Assembly: GCF_020171745.1 (NCBI RefSeq)
Contig: NZ_JAIVAH010000011.1
Span: 62,001 to 126,000 of the forward strand
Length of the DNA stretch: 64,000 bases
Direction: 5' to 3'
Source of the DNA: Prescottella equi
GTDB taxonomy: Bacteria; Actinomycetota; Actinomycetes; Mycobacteriales; Mycobacteriaceae
This document shows positions 26,259-35,136 of this stretch, in pieces. The position numbers and the translations under genes were made by a program. The notes beneath the pieces were generated by a model that did no database searches, had not been told where the DNA came from, and saw only the letters and a program-made list of their open reading frames with translations. Positions within the stretch are counted from its first letter, which is position 1; every line of letters starts with the position of its first letter.

Positions 26259-27487
26259 TGGTACCTACCCAACTCGAAGCGGGCCACCAGGCCCTGGTGC
26301 ACCTCGTCGGGGCCGTCGGCCAGCCGCAGGGCACGGGCCGCCGTCCAGGCGCCGGCGAGCGGGAAGTCGTCGGACAGTCCACCGCCGCCGTGGATCTGGA
26401 TCGCGAAGTCGATCACCTGCTGCGCCACCCGCGGGGCCGCGACCTTGATCTCCGACACCGCGGACCGGGCACCCGCGATGCCCTGGGTGTCGAGCAGCCA
26501 CGCGGTGTGGAGCACGAGGAGCCGCAACTGGTTGATCGCGATGCGCGCGTCGGCGACGCGTTCGCGGTTGCCGCCCAGGTTGATCAGCGGCTTACCGAAC
26601 GCGACGCGCTCGGTGCCGCGGCGGATCGCCAGCTCGAGCGCCGCCTCCGCGAGGCCGACCAGGCGCATGCAGTGGTGCACCCGGCCCGGACCGAGCCGGC
26701 CCTGCGCGATCTCGAATCCACGTCCGGGGCCGGCGACGATCGCGTCCAGCGGCAACCGGACCTTCGTGAACGACACCTCGCCGTGGCCGCCCGGCTCGTC
26801 GTAGAAGCCCATCGTCGAGAGCATCCGCTCGACCTTCACTCCGGGCGTGTCGATCGGGACCAGCACCATCGAATGCCGTTGATACCTGTGTGCTTCCGGG
26901 TCGGTGAGGCCCATGAAGATCAGCACCTTGCAGTCCGGGCTGCCGATGCCGGTGCTCCACCACTTGCGGCCGTTCAGGACCACCTCGTCGCCCTCGACGA
27001 CGGCGGTCGCCGCCATGTTGGTGGCGTCGGACGACGCGACGTCGGGCTCGGTCATACAGAACGCGGACCGGATCTCGCCGTCCAGCAACGGCTTCAGCCA
27101 GCGCTCCTTCTGCGCGGTGCTGCCGTAGTGGTAGAGCACCTCCATGTTCCCGGTGTCCGGGGCGTCGCAGTTGAAGACCGCGGAGACGAAGGGGGAGCGG
27201 CCCATCTCCTCGGCGAGCGGCGCGTACTCGACGTTGCTCAGGCCGGCGCCGAGTTCGGCGTCGGGCAGGAAGAGGTTCCACAGTCCCTGCGCCCGCGCCT
27301 TCGCCTGCAGCGCGCGGAACTCGTCGGAGACCTGCCACATCGCGGCGCCGGAGACGTCGGCGCGCTGCGCGAACGGAGCGACTCGCTCGGCCCGCAGCCG
27401 CGCCTCGACGGGCGCGACCTCGGTCGCGATGAACTCACGCAGTCGGTCCAGGTACTCCTGCGACCGCGCGCTCGGGGCGAAATCCAT
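26255..27487 (-). CDS. Acyl-CoA dehydrogenase (ACAD11-like)
   Basis: A 410-residue FAD enzyme. N-terminal helical domain (1-125), FCMTEPDVASSDATN and WWSTG in the FAD/substrate middle domain, and a C-terminal domain with LGPGRVHHCMRLVGLAE, RVAFGKPL and IHGGGGLSDDFPLA. These match the ACAD10/11-like group. I prefer the ATG at 27487, which has GAGG five bases upstream, over the GTG at 27502. First gene of the ACAD-kinase-SDR operon. A perfect 10-bp-arm dyad (27509-27529) sits just upstream, shared with the divergent TetR gene. Confidence 0.9.
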   Translation of the reverse strand: MDFAPSARSQEYLDRLREFIATEVAPVEARLRAERVAPFAQRADVSGAAMWQVSDEFRALQAKARAQGLWNLFLPDAELGAGLSNVEYAPLAEEMGRSPFVSAVFNCDAPDTGNMEVLYHYGSTAQKERWLKPLLDGEIRSAFCMTEPDVASSDATNMAATAVVEGDEVVLNGRKWWSTGIGSPDCKVLIFMGLTDPEAHRYQRHSMVLVPIDTPGVKVERMLSTMGFYDEPGGHGEVSFTKVRLPLDAIVAGPGRGFEIAQGRLGPGRVHHCMRLVGLAEAALELAIRRGTERVAFGKPLINLGGNRERVADARIAINQLRLLVLHTAWLLDTQGIAGARSAVSEIKVAAPRVAQQVIDFAIQIHGGGGLSDDFPLAGAWTAARALRLADGPDEVHQGLVARFELGRYQ

Positions 27488-27508
27488 GCCGGCCTCCGTC
27501 ACGTCGAC

Positions 27509-27529
27509 TAACTGAGCATTGCTCAGTTA
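27509..27529. promoter_or_regulatory. Perfect dyad TAACTGAGCA-T-TGCTCAGTTA (10-bp arms), probable TetR operator
   Basis: The 21-bp element lies between the divergent acyl-CoA dehydrogenase and TetR genes, 22 bases upstream of the former. A TAGACT -10 candidate for tetR lies at 27539-27544, so the dyad covers its -35 region. A TetR repressor bound here could shut both promoters. Confidence 0.75.
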
Positions 27530-27579
27530 ACCTAAACGTAGACTTGCCCCGCAATCAAGAACCTGGACGGTGTCATCTC

Positions 27580-28176
27580 GTGTCGATCGAAACTGCAGCT
27601 CCCCGGCGGCGGCTCCCGCCCGAGGAGCGCAAGCGTCAGCTCGTCGCGATCGGCCTGCAGGAACTGTCCACGCGTCCCATCCACGCACTGTCGATCGACC
27701 AGGTGGCCGAGAAGGCCGGGATCTCCCGCGGCCTGCTGTTCCGGTACTTCCCCACCAAGCAGGACTACTACGTCGCGGTCGTCGGCGCGGCGGCCCGACG
27801 CCTGCTGCGCGCCGCGGTGCCGGACGCGACCGACCCGACGGCCGATCAGCTGCGGGCCGTCGTGCTCGCCTTCGTCTCGTTCATCGACCGGCACGGCGAC
27901 AACTACCAGTCGTTCTTCCACGGCGGCTTCGGCGCCGACCCGCAGATCCGAGAGATCCGCGAGAACATGAAGAACACCATGGTCGAGCGCACCCTCGCGG
28001 CCACCGGCACCGAACCGTCGCCGGCCATGCGAATGCTGCTGCGCGCGTGGTGGTCGATGGTCGAGAGCCTCGCGATCGACCGCACCGCCGACCCGGTCTT
28101 CAGCGTCGACGACGTCGTCGACCACGCGTTGGCCGCCCTGCCCGTTCCGCTGAATCGCCCCGCATCGAGGCGGTGA
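27580..28176 (+). CDS. TetR-family transcriptional regulator
   Basis: A 198-residue regulator with the TetR helix-turn-helix at about 32-66 (IDQVAEKAGISRGLLFRYFPTKQDYYVAV) and a helical ligand domain. I start at the GTG at 27580 (GGACGG upstream); the frame is open from a TTG at 27544. It is divergent from the ACAD-kinase-SDR operon with a perfect dyad between them, so it most likely represses that operon and itself and responds to an acyl-CoA or hydroxy acid (inference). Confidence 0.88.
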   Translation: MSIETAAPRRRLPPEERKRQLVAIGLQELSTRPIHALSIDQVAEKAGISRGLLFRYFPTKQDYYVAVVGAAARRLLRAAVPDATDPTADQLRAVVLAFVSFIDRHGDNYQSFFHGGFGADPQIREIRENMKNTMVERTLAATGTEPSPAMRMLLRAWWSMVESLAIDRTADPVFSVDDVVDHALAALPVPLNRPASRR

Positions 28177-28177
28177 C

Positions 28178-28183
28178 TAGACT
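28178..28183 (+). promoter_or_regulatory. -10 element TAGACT of a leaderless promoter
   Basis: TAGACT ends 7 nt before the ATG at 28191, the same arrangement as at 16975. It supports that ATG as the start of the LAL regulator and an own promoter right after tetR. Confidence 0.45.
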
Positions 28184-28190
28184 CCACCGA

Positions 28191-30788
28191 ATGGTAGGTG
28201 GTCTGGGGCGGCACTGGGGTTATGTGCCATGGTTTTTGGTCGAGCCGCCGGAGCCGGTTCCAGGAACCCGCCCCCGACCGCGAATGCAGGCACTGTTCGA
28301 CACCGCGGTGACGCGGTCGCCGCTCACCCTGGTGGTGGCACCTCCGGGCTTCGGTAAGACCACCGCGCTCGCAGCGTGGGCCCGGACCACCACCCGACCG
28401 ATTGCCTGGCTGTCGATCACCCGGCACGACCGTGGGCCCGAACACTTCGCGGTGGGGCTGGTCACCGCGCTGCACCGGACGGCCGAGCGCTGCGGCGTCC
28501 CGGTGAGCGGCGGGTCCGCGGTGCAGGGCGACCTGCAGTCCGTGATCACGCATCTCGGGCAGGTCGCGAGGAGTCTGCCCGGGCCCGTCGTGGTGATCGT
28601 CGACGACGCCCATCTGGCCGACGCCGAGGACATCGTCGACGTCGTCGGCACGATCACCGAATTCGACTCCGGCAGTATTCGGTTCGTGCTCGTGGGCACC
28701 GGGGGGCTCGACACCCGGTTCAACCGACAGCTGATCGACGGGACGGCGACCCTGATGGGCTCGCGCGATCTCGCGTTGACGATCGAGGAGATCGCCGAGG
28801 CGATCGGCGAATCCGGTGCCGGGGTCTCTCAGCCCGCAACGGTGCATCGTCGGACGGGTGGCTGGCCGGTCGCCGTCCGGCTGGCACTGCTGAACCTCGA
28901 CGAGCGGGCACCGAACGACGCAGCCCTTCTCGCAGAGAGCTCTCGCGACTTGCTCACCGACTACATCTCCGACACCGTATTGAGCCACCTGCCAACGGAG
29001 TTGGCCGAGTTCGTCCTCGCCGCCACGACGTGCGACCGGATCGACACCGACCTCGCCGCCGTGCTGAGCGGCCACCCCCACAGCGCGGCGGCGCTGCTCG
29101 AGGAGTGCGTCCGTCGCGGGCTGTTCCTCGACCGGTACGTCGGCGCGGACGGCTGCACCGCGTACCGCTGGCACGACGTGTTCGCTCAGCACTGCCGGGT
29201 GGCGTTGCAGCGGCGGGACGCCGCACGCGCGGCGCAACTCGATCTCGCGGCCGCCGACTGGCTGGCCCCGAGATTCCCGATCGACGCGACGGTTCACGCG
29301 ATGCGCGCAGGTGTGCCGGGTCGCGCCGTCGAGATCATCCGCGAACACTGGTTGCGCCTGGTGATCGAGGCGCACGCTGCCGCCCTGAACGCACGGTGCG
29401 TGGCCCTGCCCCCAGAATTCGCGGACACCCCGGAGATGCTGCTGATCCGCGCGTGCTGCGTCGATGTCCTCGGCGATACCGCCGGTTCGGCGCTCCTCCT
29501 CGCCCGCGCCGATGCGGCGGCACCGAGCCACCCCGCTGCCGTTGCTCACTTCGAATCGAACCGAGCCTTCACCGACCTGTTCCTCGTGCACCGGGCTGCG
29601 GACCTGGAGGCGGCGGCCGACCGGGCGCGGGCGGCGCTCGGTACCGGAGATGCCGCGCACCACAGTCACGCTCACGCGGTGTTCCTGGTCGGCTGGACAG
29701 AACTGCGGCTACGCCGCGACCCCCGGGCGGCTGCACAACTCCTCACCTCCGCGAGGGACGAAGCCGAGCTGGCCGGCCACCACGTCCTCGCCCACCGGGC
29801 CGCCTCCAACCTGGCATTCGCACTCGCGTTCGGTGGGGATCTCGTGCGAGCGCAGGACACGCTCGATCTGGCCATGTCGACTGCCGCCGACGTGGGCACC
29901 GAGTGGCTCGCGTACGACGGCGGAATCGAGCTCTTCACACAGGGCTTCATCCATTACTGGCAGAACGAGCTCGACGCCGCGCAGGCCACCTTCCGCACAC
30001 TGTCACTCGCCCCCGGAGGCGACACCGCCTACACCGCGCTCGCACGCATCCTCTACGCGCTCACCGTGGCAGCAGCCCTCGACGTCACCGCAATCGACGA
30101 GGCAGCACATCTCCTGGGTGACGTCGTCGACGCCGAGGTTCACGGAGTGCCCTGGCAGATGTTCCGGACCGCCGCGGCCGCCAATCTCGCGGCCGCCGGT
30201 GGCGACAGCGAACGAGCCTGCAAGCTGCTCGACACCCTGGATTTCTCCCACAGCCTGCCGATGGCAACGGTCCTCGCGGCCGAGCTGTACCGGCGCGCGG
30301 GGCGCGTGGATGACGCCGCACGGTGCCTGAAGCGAATCGAGCAGCTGCCGATCTCGTACGTCAAGGTCGGTGGTCTCGTCACCGCCGCCCAGCTCAGCTG
30401 GAGCCGGGGGGCTGCGGAGCGCGCGCACCGACAGCTCGCGCGCGCCCTCGACATCGCGGAACCGCAACGGATCACCCAGCCGTTCGGACGGGTGGACGCC
30501 CACTTCCGTGCGCTCCTCACCGAACACGCCGGCAGGGGTACTCGACACGAACAGCTTCTGGCGTCGCTCCTCGCCCGTGCCGCACCATCCGCGGATCGCG
30601 AGCCGTCCGGCGTCCCTCTCACCCGGCGCGAACGCGAAATCCTTCGGTTCCTCGGCACCCACATGACCGCTGCCGAAATCGCCGCCGAACTATTCGTCTC
30701 CGTCAATACCGTTCGCACGCACCAACGTTCCATCTACCGCAAACTCGGGGTCACCAGCCGGCGGCAAGCCGTTCAGCTCCGCCAGTGA
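28191..30788 (+). CDS. Large LuxR-family (LAL/MalT-type) ATP-binding transcriptional regulator
   Basis: An 865-residue regulator. Walker A APPGFGKTT is at residues 50-58, Walker B VVVIVDDAHLAD near 130. A winged region with RRTGGWPVAVRLALL follows, then a long helical TPR-like middle part, and a LuxR/GerE domain at the C-terminus (about 800-865: LTRREREILRFL, ITAAEIAAELFVS-type helix, NTVRTHQRSIYRKLGV). MalT-like proteins integrate an inducer and ATP to activate transcription. An in-frame GTG at 28173 overlapping the tetR stop is an alternative start. The target may be the small ORF and SfLAP gene downstream (inference). Confidence 0.88.
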   Translation: MVGGLGRHWGYVPWFLVEPPEPVPGTRPRPRMQALFDTAVTRSPLTLVVAPPGFGKTTALAAWARTTTRPIAWLSITRHDRGPEHFAVGLVTALHRTAERCGVPVSGGSAVQGDLQSVITHLGQVARSLPGPVVVIVDDAHLADAEDIVDVVGTITEFDSGSIRFVLVGTGGLDTRFNRQLIDGTATLMGSRDLALTIEEIAEAIGESGAGVSQPATVHRRTGGWPVAVRLALLNLDERAPNDAALLAESSRDLLTDYISDTVLSHLPTELAEFVLAATTCDRIDTDLAAVLSGHPHSAAALLEECVRRGLFLDRYVGADGCTAYRWHDVFAQHCRVALQRRDAARAAQLDLAAADWLAPRFPIDATVHAMRAGVPGRAVEIIREHWLRLVIEAHAAALNARCVALPPEFADTPEMLLIRACCVDVLGDTAGSALLLARADAAAPSHPAAVAHFESNRAFTDLFLVHRAADLEAAADRARAALGTGDAAHHSHAHAVFLVGWTELRLRRDPRAAAQLLTSARDEAELAGHHVLAHRAASNLAFALAFGGDLVRAQDTLDLAMSTAADVGTEWLAYDGGIELFTQGFIHYWQNELDAAQATFRTLSLAPGGDTAYTALARILYALTVAAALDVTAIDEAAHLLGDVVDAEVHGVPWQMFRTAAAANLAAAGGDSERACKLLDTLDFSHSLPMATVLAAELYRRAGRVDDAARCLKRIEQLPISYVKVGGLVTAAQLSWSRGAAERAHRQLARALDIAEPQRITQPFGRVDAHFRALLTEHAGRGTRHEQLLASLLARAAPSADREPSGVPLTRREREILRFLGTHMTAAEIAAELFVSVNTVRTHQRSIYRKLGVTSRRQAVQLRQ

Positions 30789-30916
30789 TCGACGCACGGC
30801 GCCTAATCAATTGCGGATGATTCTCGATCCGATCGCTACCGATCGAAACGTACGGTGTGCGAGCCTTGCCGCCAGTCCCGTGCGCTCGAATCCCGTCGTC
30901 GAAACAGGAGTTCCCC

Positions 30917-31036
30917 ATGTCTCGGATCAAGCTGGACCCGAGCCTGACCGTCCCGGCCGCCGCCCAGCAGTTGCGTGGGAACGTCGCGGCGATCGTGTTG
31001 GCGCAGAACGCGCTCGGCTCCTCCCTCGGCTGCTGA
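30917..31036 (+). CDS. Small 39-residue protein ending in cysteine, unrecognised
   Basis: A complete short ORF with a textbook AGGAG ribosome site (30906-30910) six bases before its ATG. The peptide begins MSRIKLDP, has a helical Ala/Gln/Leu-rich middle and ends GSSLGC. Its codons are strongly G/C at the third position, like neighbouring real genes. It lies between the LAL regulator and the SfLAP membrane protein, and its stop is 14 bases before that start, so they are probably co-transcribed. I know no family for it. It could be a signalling or modified peptide, or a partner of the membrane protein. Confidence 0.65.
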   Translation: MSRIKLDPSLTVPAAAQQLRGNVAAIVLAQNALGSSLGC

Positions 31037-31050
31037 ACGCCCGATCTCGC

Positions 31051-31722
31051 ATGAACACTGCTGTCGGCGAACTGCTCCCACTGGCTGTCGCGATCGCGAT
31101 CAGCCCGGTACCGATCATCGCGACCACGCTGCTGCTGATGGGTCCGCGGGCCCGCGCCCTCGGTCCGTGCTTCCTCGCCGGCTGGGTGCTCGGCGTGCTC
31201 ACCAGCGTCGTCGTGTTCACACTGCTCGCGGGCGCCCTGCCCGAGTCGTCCGCATCCGGGAGCCGACCGGTGGTCGGAATCCTGCAGTTGCTCCTCGGCG
31301 CCGCGTTGCTGGCGATGGCCATGCGCCAGTGGCGGTCGAGGCCGCAGCCCGGCGACGAACAGAGCCTGCCGGCGTGGATGACGAAGATCGACACGATGCG
31401 CCCGGGCGCCGCGCTGGGAACGGCGGCGCTCCTCGCCGCCGTCAATCCGAAGAACCTGTTCCTCGCGATCGCCGCCGGATCGGTGCTCGGCACCTCCGGC
31501 CTCGGCGCCGACGCGGTCGCGATCTGCATCGGAATCTTCGTCGCCATCGCCTCCCTCATGATCGCGGTGCCGGTGATCGGATACCTGGTCGTCCCGGACC
31601 GGGCTGCACCGCTGCTCGATTCGATTCGCACGTGGCTGGCATCCAACAATGCCGCCATCATGACGGTGCTGTTGCTGATCCTCGGCACCAAGCTGGTCGG
31701 CAACGGAATCGGGGCGTTGTGA
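31051..31722 (+). CDS. SfLAP/GAP-family membrane protein (LysE-like exporter fold)
   Basis: A 223-residue protein with six predicted membrane helices. NTAVGELLPLAVAIAISPVPIIATTLLLM at the start, the loop LGTAALLAAVNPKNLFLAIAAG in the middle and a final helix near VLLLILGTKLVGNGI are typical of the sulfolipid/glycopeptidolipid-addressing (SfLAP, GAP) proteins of mycobacteria (segments described in part). These relate to LysE-type exporters and help move lipids to the surface. Substrate unknown here. ATG at 31051, 14 bases after the small ORF. Confidence 0.85.
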   Translation: MNTAVGELLPLAVAIAISPVPIIATTLLLMGPRARALGPCFLAGWVLGVLTSVVVFTLLAGALPESSASGSRPVVGILQLLLGAALLAMAMRQWRSRPQPGDEQSLPAWMTKIDTMRPGAALGTAALLAAVNPKNLFLAIAAGSVLGTSGLGADAVAICIGIFVAIASLMIAVPVIGYLVVPDRAAPLLDSIRTWLASNNAAIMTVLLLILGTKLVGNGIGAL

Positions 31723-31760
31723 CACAACCCGTTCCGGTGGTGACGCCCACACTGGTGTGA

Positions 31761-31775
31761 GACGCTCCGAGCGTC
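31761..31775. promoter_or_regulatory. Inverted repeat GACGCTC-C-GAGCGTC
   Basis: Two perfect 7-bp arms around one base lie 28 bases upstream of the DUF1254 gene. It could be an operator or a short terminator stem after the SfLAP gene; no T-run follows. Confidence 0.35.
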
Positions 31776-31803
31776 CGTTTCGTAACCGAATAGGAGATAT
31801 CCC

Positions 31804-32748
31804 TTGAGTATTCGCGTCAACGTAGACAACTTCGTCAGGGCCGAGACGGACCGCATGTTCGCCGATCTGCAGCGCGACGCCGGGGGCGTCAACCTGCTGC
31901 TGCACAATCGGGAGCCCGCCGCGATCGACCGTCAGACCGTGATCCGCCTCAACCGCGACACGCTGTACAGCTTCGCGGTGGTCGACCTGGCCGAGGGTGC
32001 GACGCTGACCCTGCCCGAGCACGGGGACCGGTACGTCTCGGCGATGGTGGTCAACCGGGACCACCTCGTCGGCGCCATCTACCACGACGCGGGCGAATAC
32101 AAGCTGACGGCTGAGGAATTCGGATCACCCGACGTCGTCGTCGCGGTGCGCACGCTGGCCGACCCCGCGAACCCTGCCGACCTCGACGCGGCCGCCGCGG
32201 TGCAGGACGGCATCTCGATCAGCGCCGGTTCCGCCCAGCCGTTCGTCGCGCCGGAGTACGACACCGCGAGCCTCGACGCCACGCGCACCGCCCTGCTGCA
32301 GCTGGCGGCCGGGCTGACCGGCTTCGACTCGATGTTCGGCAACCCCGACCAGGTCACCCCGGTGCGCCACCTGATCGGTACCGCCGCGGGATGGGGCGGG
32401 CTGCCGAGTACCGAGGCCACGTACATCGGGGTCGCCCCGGAGGCGACCACCGGGAACTACGAGCTGACCCTGAAGGACGTCCCGGTCGACGGATTCTGGT
32501 CCGTCTCGGTCTACAACGCGGCCGGGTTCTTCGAGCCGAACGATCGGAACGCTTACAGCGTCAACAACATCACCGGTATCGCCAACGAGGACGGCTCGGT
32601 CACGGTGCGGTTCGGTGAGTTCCCCGAGGGCACGCCGAACGCGATTCCCACCGCCGACGGCTGGAACTTCCTCGTCCGTCTGTACCGGCCGCGGGCTGCA
32701 GTGGCCGACGGCACGTGGCAACTTCCGGAGTTGCAGCCCGCCCGCTGA
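31804..32748 (+). CDS. DUF1254/DUF1214 domain protein
   Basis: A 314-residue protein with an N-terminal DUF1254 part (NRDTLYSFAVVDLAEGATLTLPE-type region, about 45-130) and a C-terminal DUF1214 part (NYELTLKDVPVDGFWSVSVYNA, about 215-310, ending in WNFLVRLYRP). No signal peptide is visible, unlike many Gram-negative members. The biochemical role is unknown. It starts with TTG at 31804; a good TAGGAGATAT ribosome site supports this start. Confidence 0.85.
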   Translation: MSIRVNVDNFVRAETDRMFADLQRDAGGVNLLLHNREPAAIDRQTVIRLNRDTLYSFAVVDLAEGATLTLPEHGDRYVSAMVVNRDHLVGAIYHDAGEYKLTAEEFGSPDVVVAVRTLADPANPADLDAAAAVQDGISISAGSAQPFVAPEYDTASLDATRTALLQLAAGLTGFDSMFGNPDQVTPVRHLIGTAAGWGGLPSTEATYIGVAPEATTGNYELTLKDVPVDGFWSVSVYNAAGFFEPNDRNAYSVNNITGIANEDGSVTVRFGEFPEGTPNAIPTADGWNFLVRLYRPRAAVADGTWQLPELQPAR

Positions 32749-32889
32749 CGTTCTCGCTGCACCCGCCTCCGGCCACCGGGCACCGTCCATTCGATTGTCG
32801 CCCGATTCACCTCGCGGTGGATCGGATTCACGCACACTGGAGTACGGCACCGGACGGCGCGGTCCGGGTGACGGCGGCTGGAGGCGGAC

Positions 32890-34464
32890 ATGCTGGGACT
32901 GTCGACCGCTCGACGATGGCGTGGTGCGCTCGTGGTCACGGCGGCCGTCGTCCTCCTGCCGTCCCAAGTCGTCGGCGCGCAGGGGCCGACGAATGCTGCC
33001 CCGACGGCTGCCCGGTCCACCCACGACATCGCCGACACCGCGGTCGCACGGGCGGCCTGCGGACCTGGATCCACTCCGGAAACTGGCCTACAGGGCGATG
33101 TTCCGGCCGCCGATCGGGACAGCGGCCGCAGCACTGCCGGCTACCGCTGCAACATCGAGCGCCTCGGTGGATACGCCGGGCGGGGTGGCGGCATCACCTC
33201 GACGAGCTACGCCCACTGCGCGTACGTGGGCAGTTTCTTCCCCGGCAACCTGCTCGGCCCGGCGCAGGGCGTCCAGGTGCTCGACGTCTCCGACCCGACG
33301 AACCCGGTCCTGACCGCGACCCTCACCGAGCCCGCGATGCTCGCCGGCACGTGGGAGAGCCTCAAGGTCAACTCTGCGCGAAAACTGCTGGTGGGCATGG
33401 GAGTACCTGCGCTCACCGGCGCCGGGTTACTGTCCGTCTACGACATCTCCGACTGCGCCCATCCCCGACTGCTCAACACCGGACCGGGCAGCGACCTACG
33501 TCTGCCGCTGCCCGTCACATCGCACGAGGGCGGGTTCTCCCCGGACGGCAACACCTACTGGGCGTCCGGCACCGCGCCGGGCATCGTCAGCGCGGTCGAT
33601 CTGACCGATCCGGCGAACCCCCGAGTCGTCTGGCAGGGCCTGCCCGGCCTGTCGATGCACGGGATCGGGGTGAGTCCGGACGGGAATCGGGTGTACCTGT
33701 CGAACATCCTCGGCGGTATCACCGTCCTCGATGCGTCGGCGGTCCAGCGTCGCGACCCGAATCCGCAGGTGCCGGTCGTCGCGGAACTGCACTGGACCGA
33801 CGGCTGGGCCACCCAACACAGCGTTCCCGTCAACTACGACGGTCGTCCCTACCTGTTCACGGTGGACGAGGCCGGTTCCGGCGGAGTGAAAGTCGTCGAT
33901 GTCGCCGACGACACCGCTCCCAGAGTCGTCAACTCGATCAAGCTCGAGGTGAACCTGCCGGAGCACCAGGACAGCATGCTCGCGTCCGCCTCCGGCGGAT
34001 CGCTGTTCGCCTACGACTCGCACTACTGCGCCGCCGATCGCCCGGTCGACCCGACGGCGCTCGCCTGCGGCTGGATCTCGTCCGGTATCAGGGTCTTCGA
34101 CGTCCGGGACCCGTTCGACGTCCGGGAGATCGCGTACTACAACCCGCCCGCGAAAAAGGGGCAGAACACCGAACTGTGGAACTCCCCGCACGCCCTCGCC
34201 TCGATCATCGGCGTACCGATCCTCGAGGCCGGCGCCGTCACGCAGGCCATCCAGCAGGGGGTGTTCGACCCCGCGGAGGCATTGAGCCCCCGCACCGGCA
34301 TGGTCGCGTTCGGTGACCTGTCCACCGACTGGTGCTTCTCACCGCCCGAGTGGCGTGGCAACGAACTGTGGGTCACATGCGCCGACAACGGATTCATGAC
34401 GTTGCGCCTGGATCCCGGCACGTACACGCCGCCCGCCGATCAGCGTTCGACCGTCGGCTCGTGA
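32890..34464 (+). CDS. Secreted LVIVD-repeat (beta-propeller-like) protein
   Basis: A 524-residue exported protein: signal peptide about 1-30 (ending VVGAQG), then an extended fold of LVIVD-type repeats (GVQVLDVSDPTNPVL, LLSVYDISDCAHPRLL, IVSAVDLTDPANPRVV, VKVVDVADDTAPRVV, IRVFDVRDPFDVREI). Such repeats form beta-propellers that act as surface or binding modules. Six or more cysteines suggest disulfides. GGAGG site before the ATG. It overlaps the next gene (DUF305) by GTGA; the two families are often neighbours. Confidence 0.85.
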   Translation: MLGLSTARRWRGALVVTAAVVLLPSQVVGAQGPTNAAPTAARSTHDIADTAVARAACGPGSTPETGLQGDVPAADRDSGRSTAGYRCNIERLGGYAGRGGGITSTSYAHCAYVGSFFPGNLLGPAQGVQVLDVSDPTNPVLTATLTEPAMLAGTWESLKVNSARKLLVGMGVPALTGAGLLSVYDISDCAHPRLLNTGPGSDLRLPLPVTSHEGGFSPDGNTYWASGTAPGIVSAVDLTDPANPRVVWQGLPGLSMHGIGVSPDGNRVYLSNILGGITVLDASAVQRRDPNPQVPVVAELHWTDGWATQHSVPVNYDGRPYLFTVDEAGSGGVKVVDVADDTAPRVVNSIKLEVNLPEHQDSMLASASGGSLFAYDSHYCAADRPVDPTALACGWISSGIRVFDVRDPFDVREIAYYNPPAKKGQNTELWNSPHALASIIGVPILEAGAVTQAIQQGVFDPAEALSPRTGMVAFGDLSTDWCFSPPEWRGNELWVTCADNGFMTLRLDPGTYTPPADQRSTVGS

Positions 34465-35135
34465 CCACGTCACCCGCGTGGATCCGGACGCTCGCGCTGG
34501 GCGCGTTGGTCCTACTGTCGATGGTGCTGGGTGCGGCGCTGCGGCCCCTCGTCGTGGCCGACGATCCGGAGCCGGCACCGGTGCTGGATCCCACCGAGAT
34601 CGCCTTCGTACAGGACATGGTGGCCCACCACGAGCAGGCACTGATCATGACGCAACAGCTCGATCCCGGCACCGATCCGGTGGTGAACCGACTGGCCCAG
34701 CAGATCCGGGACGGCCAGAACGCCGAGCTGGGCACGATGCTCGGCTGGCTGCGCCTGTCGGGTGTGACACCCACCAATCCGGAGCCGATGGCGTGGATGC
34801 AGGGGCCGCGCGCCGCCTTCGGACACGGACACCATGAGACGTCGGGTGCCGAAACGCGGGATCCGATGCCCGGCATGGCCACCCGCGCCGAGCTCGACGC
34901 CCTGGCCGCTGCGCGCGGACGCGACGCCGCTGTCCTCTTCCTGCAGCTGATGCAGCGCCACCACATCGGTGGCGTGACGATGGCTCAGGCCGCCGAGCAG
35001 CGACTGCCCGACGGCCCGGTCCGCCAGACCGCCCGCGAGATGGTCACCGAGCAGAGTCAGGAAGCCGGGACGATGGCGCTGATGCTGTCGCAGCTCGATG
35101 CGCCACTGCTCCCCGTGAACGCGGGCGGAGGCTAG
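34461..35135 (+). CDS. DUF305 protein, membrane-anchored
   Basis: A 224-residue protein with an N-terminal membrane or signal helix (about 7-28) and a helical DUF305 domain of two repeats: FVQDMVAHHEQALIMTQ and FLQLMQRHHIGGVTMAQ, each with the His-His pair, plus acidic and Met-rich segments. The fold is ferritin-like and metal binding (copper in some members) is suspected. The GTG at 34461 overlaps the stop of the LVIVD gene, so they are co-translated. It ends one base from the stop of the convergent gene. Confidence 0.85.
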   Translation: MTTSPAWIRTLALGALVLLSMVLGAALRPLVVADDPEPAPVLDPTEIAFVQDMVAHHEQALIMTQQLDPGTDPVVNRLAQQIRDGQNAELGTMLGWLRLSGVTPTNPEPMAWMQGPRAAFGHGHHETSGAETRDPMPGMATRAELDALAAARGRDAAVLFLQLMQRHHIGGVTMAQAAEQRLPDGPVRQTAREMVTEQSQEAGTMALMLSQLDAPLLPVNAGGG

Positions 35136-35136
35136 C

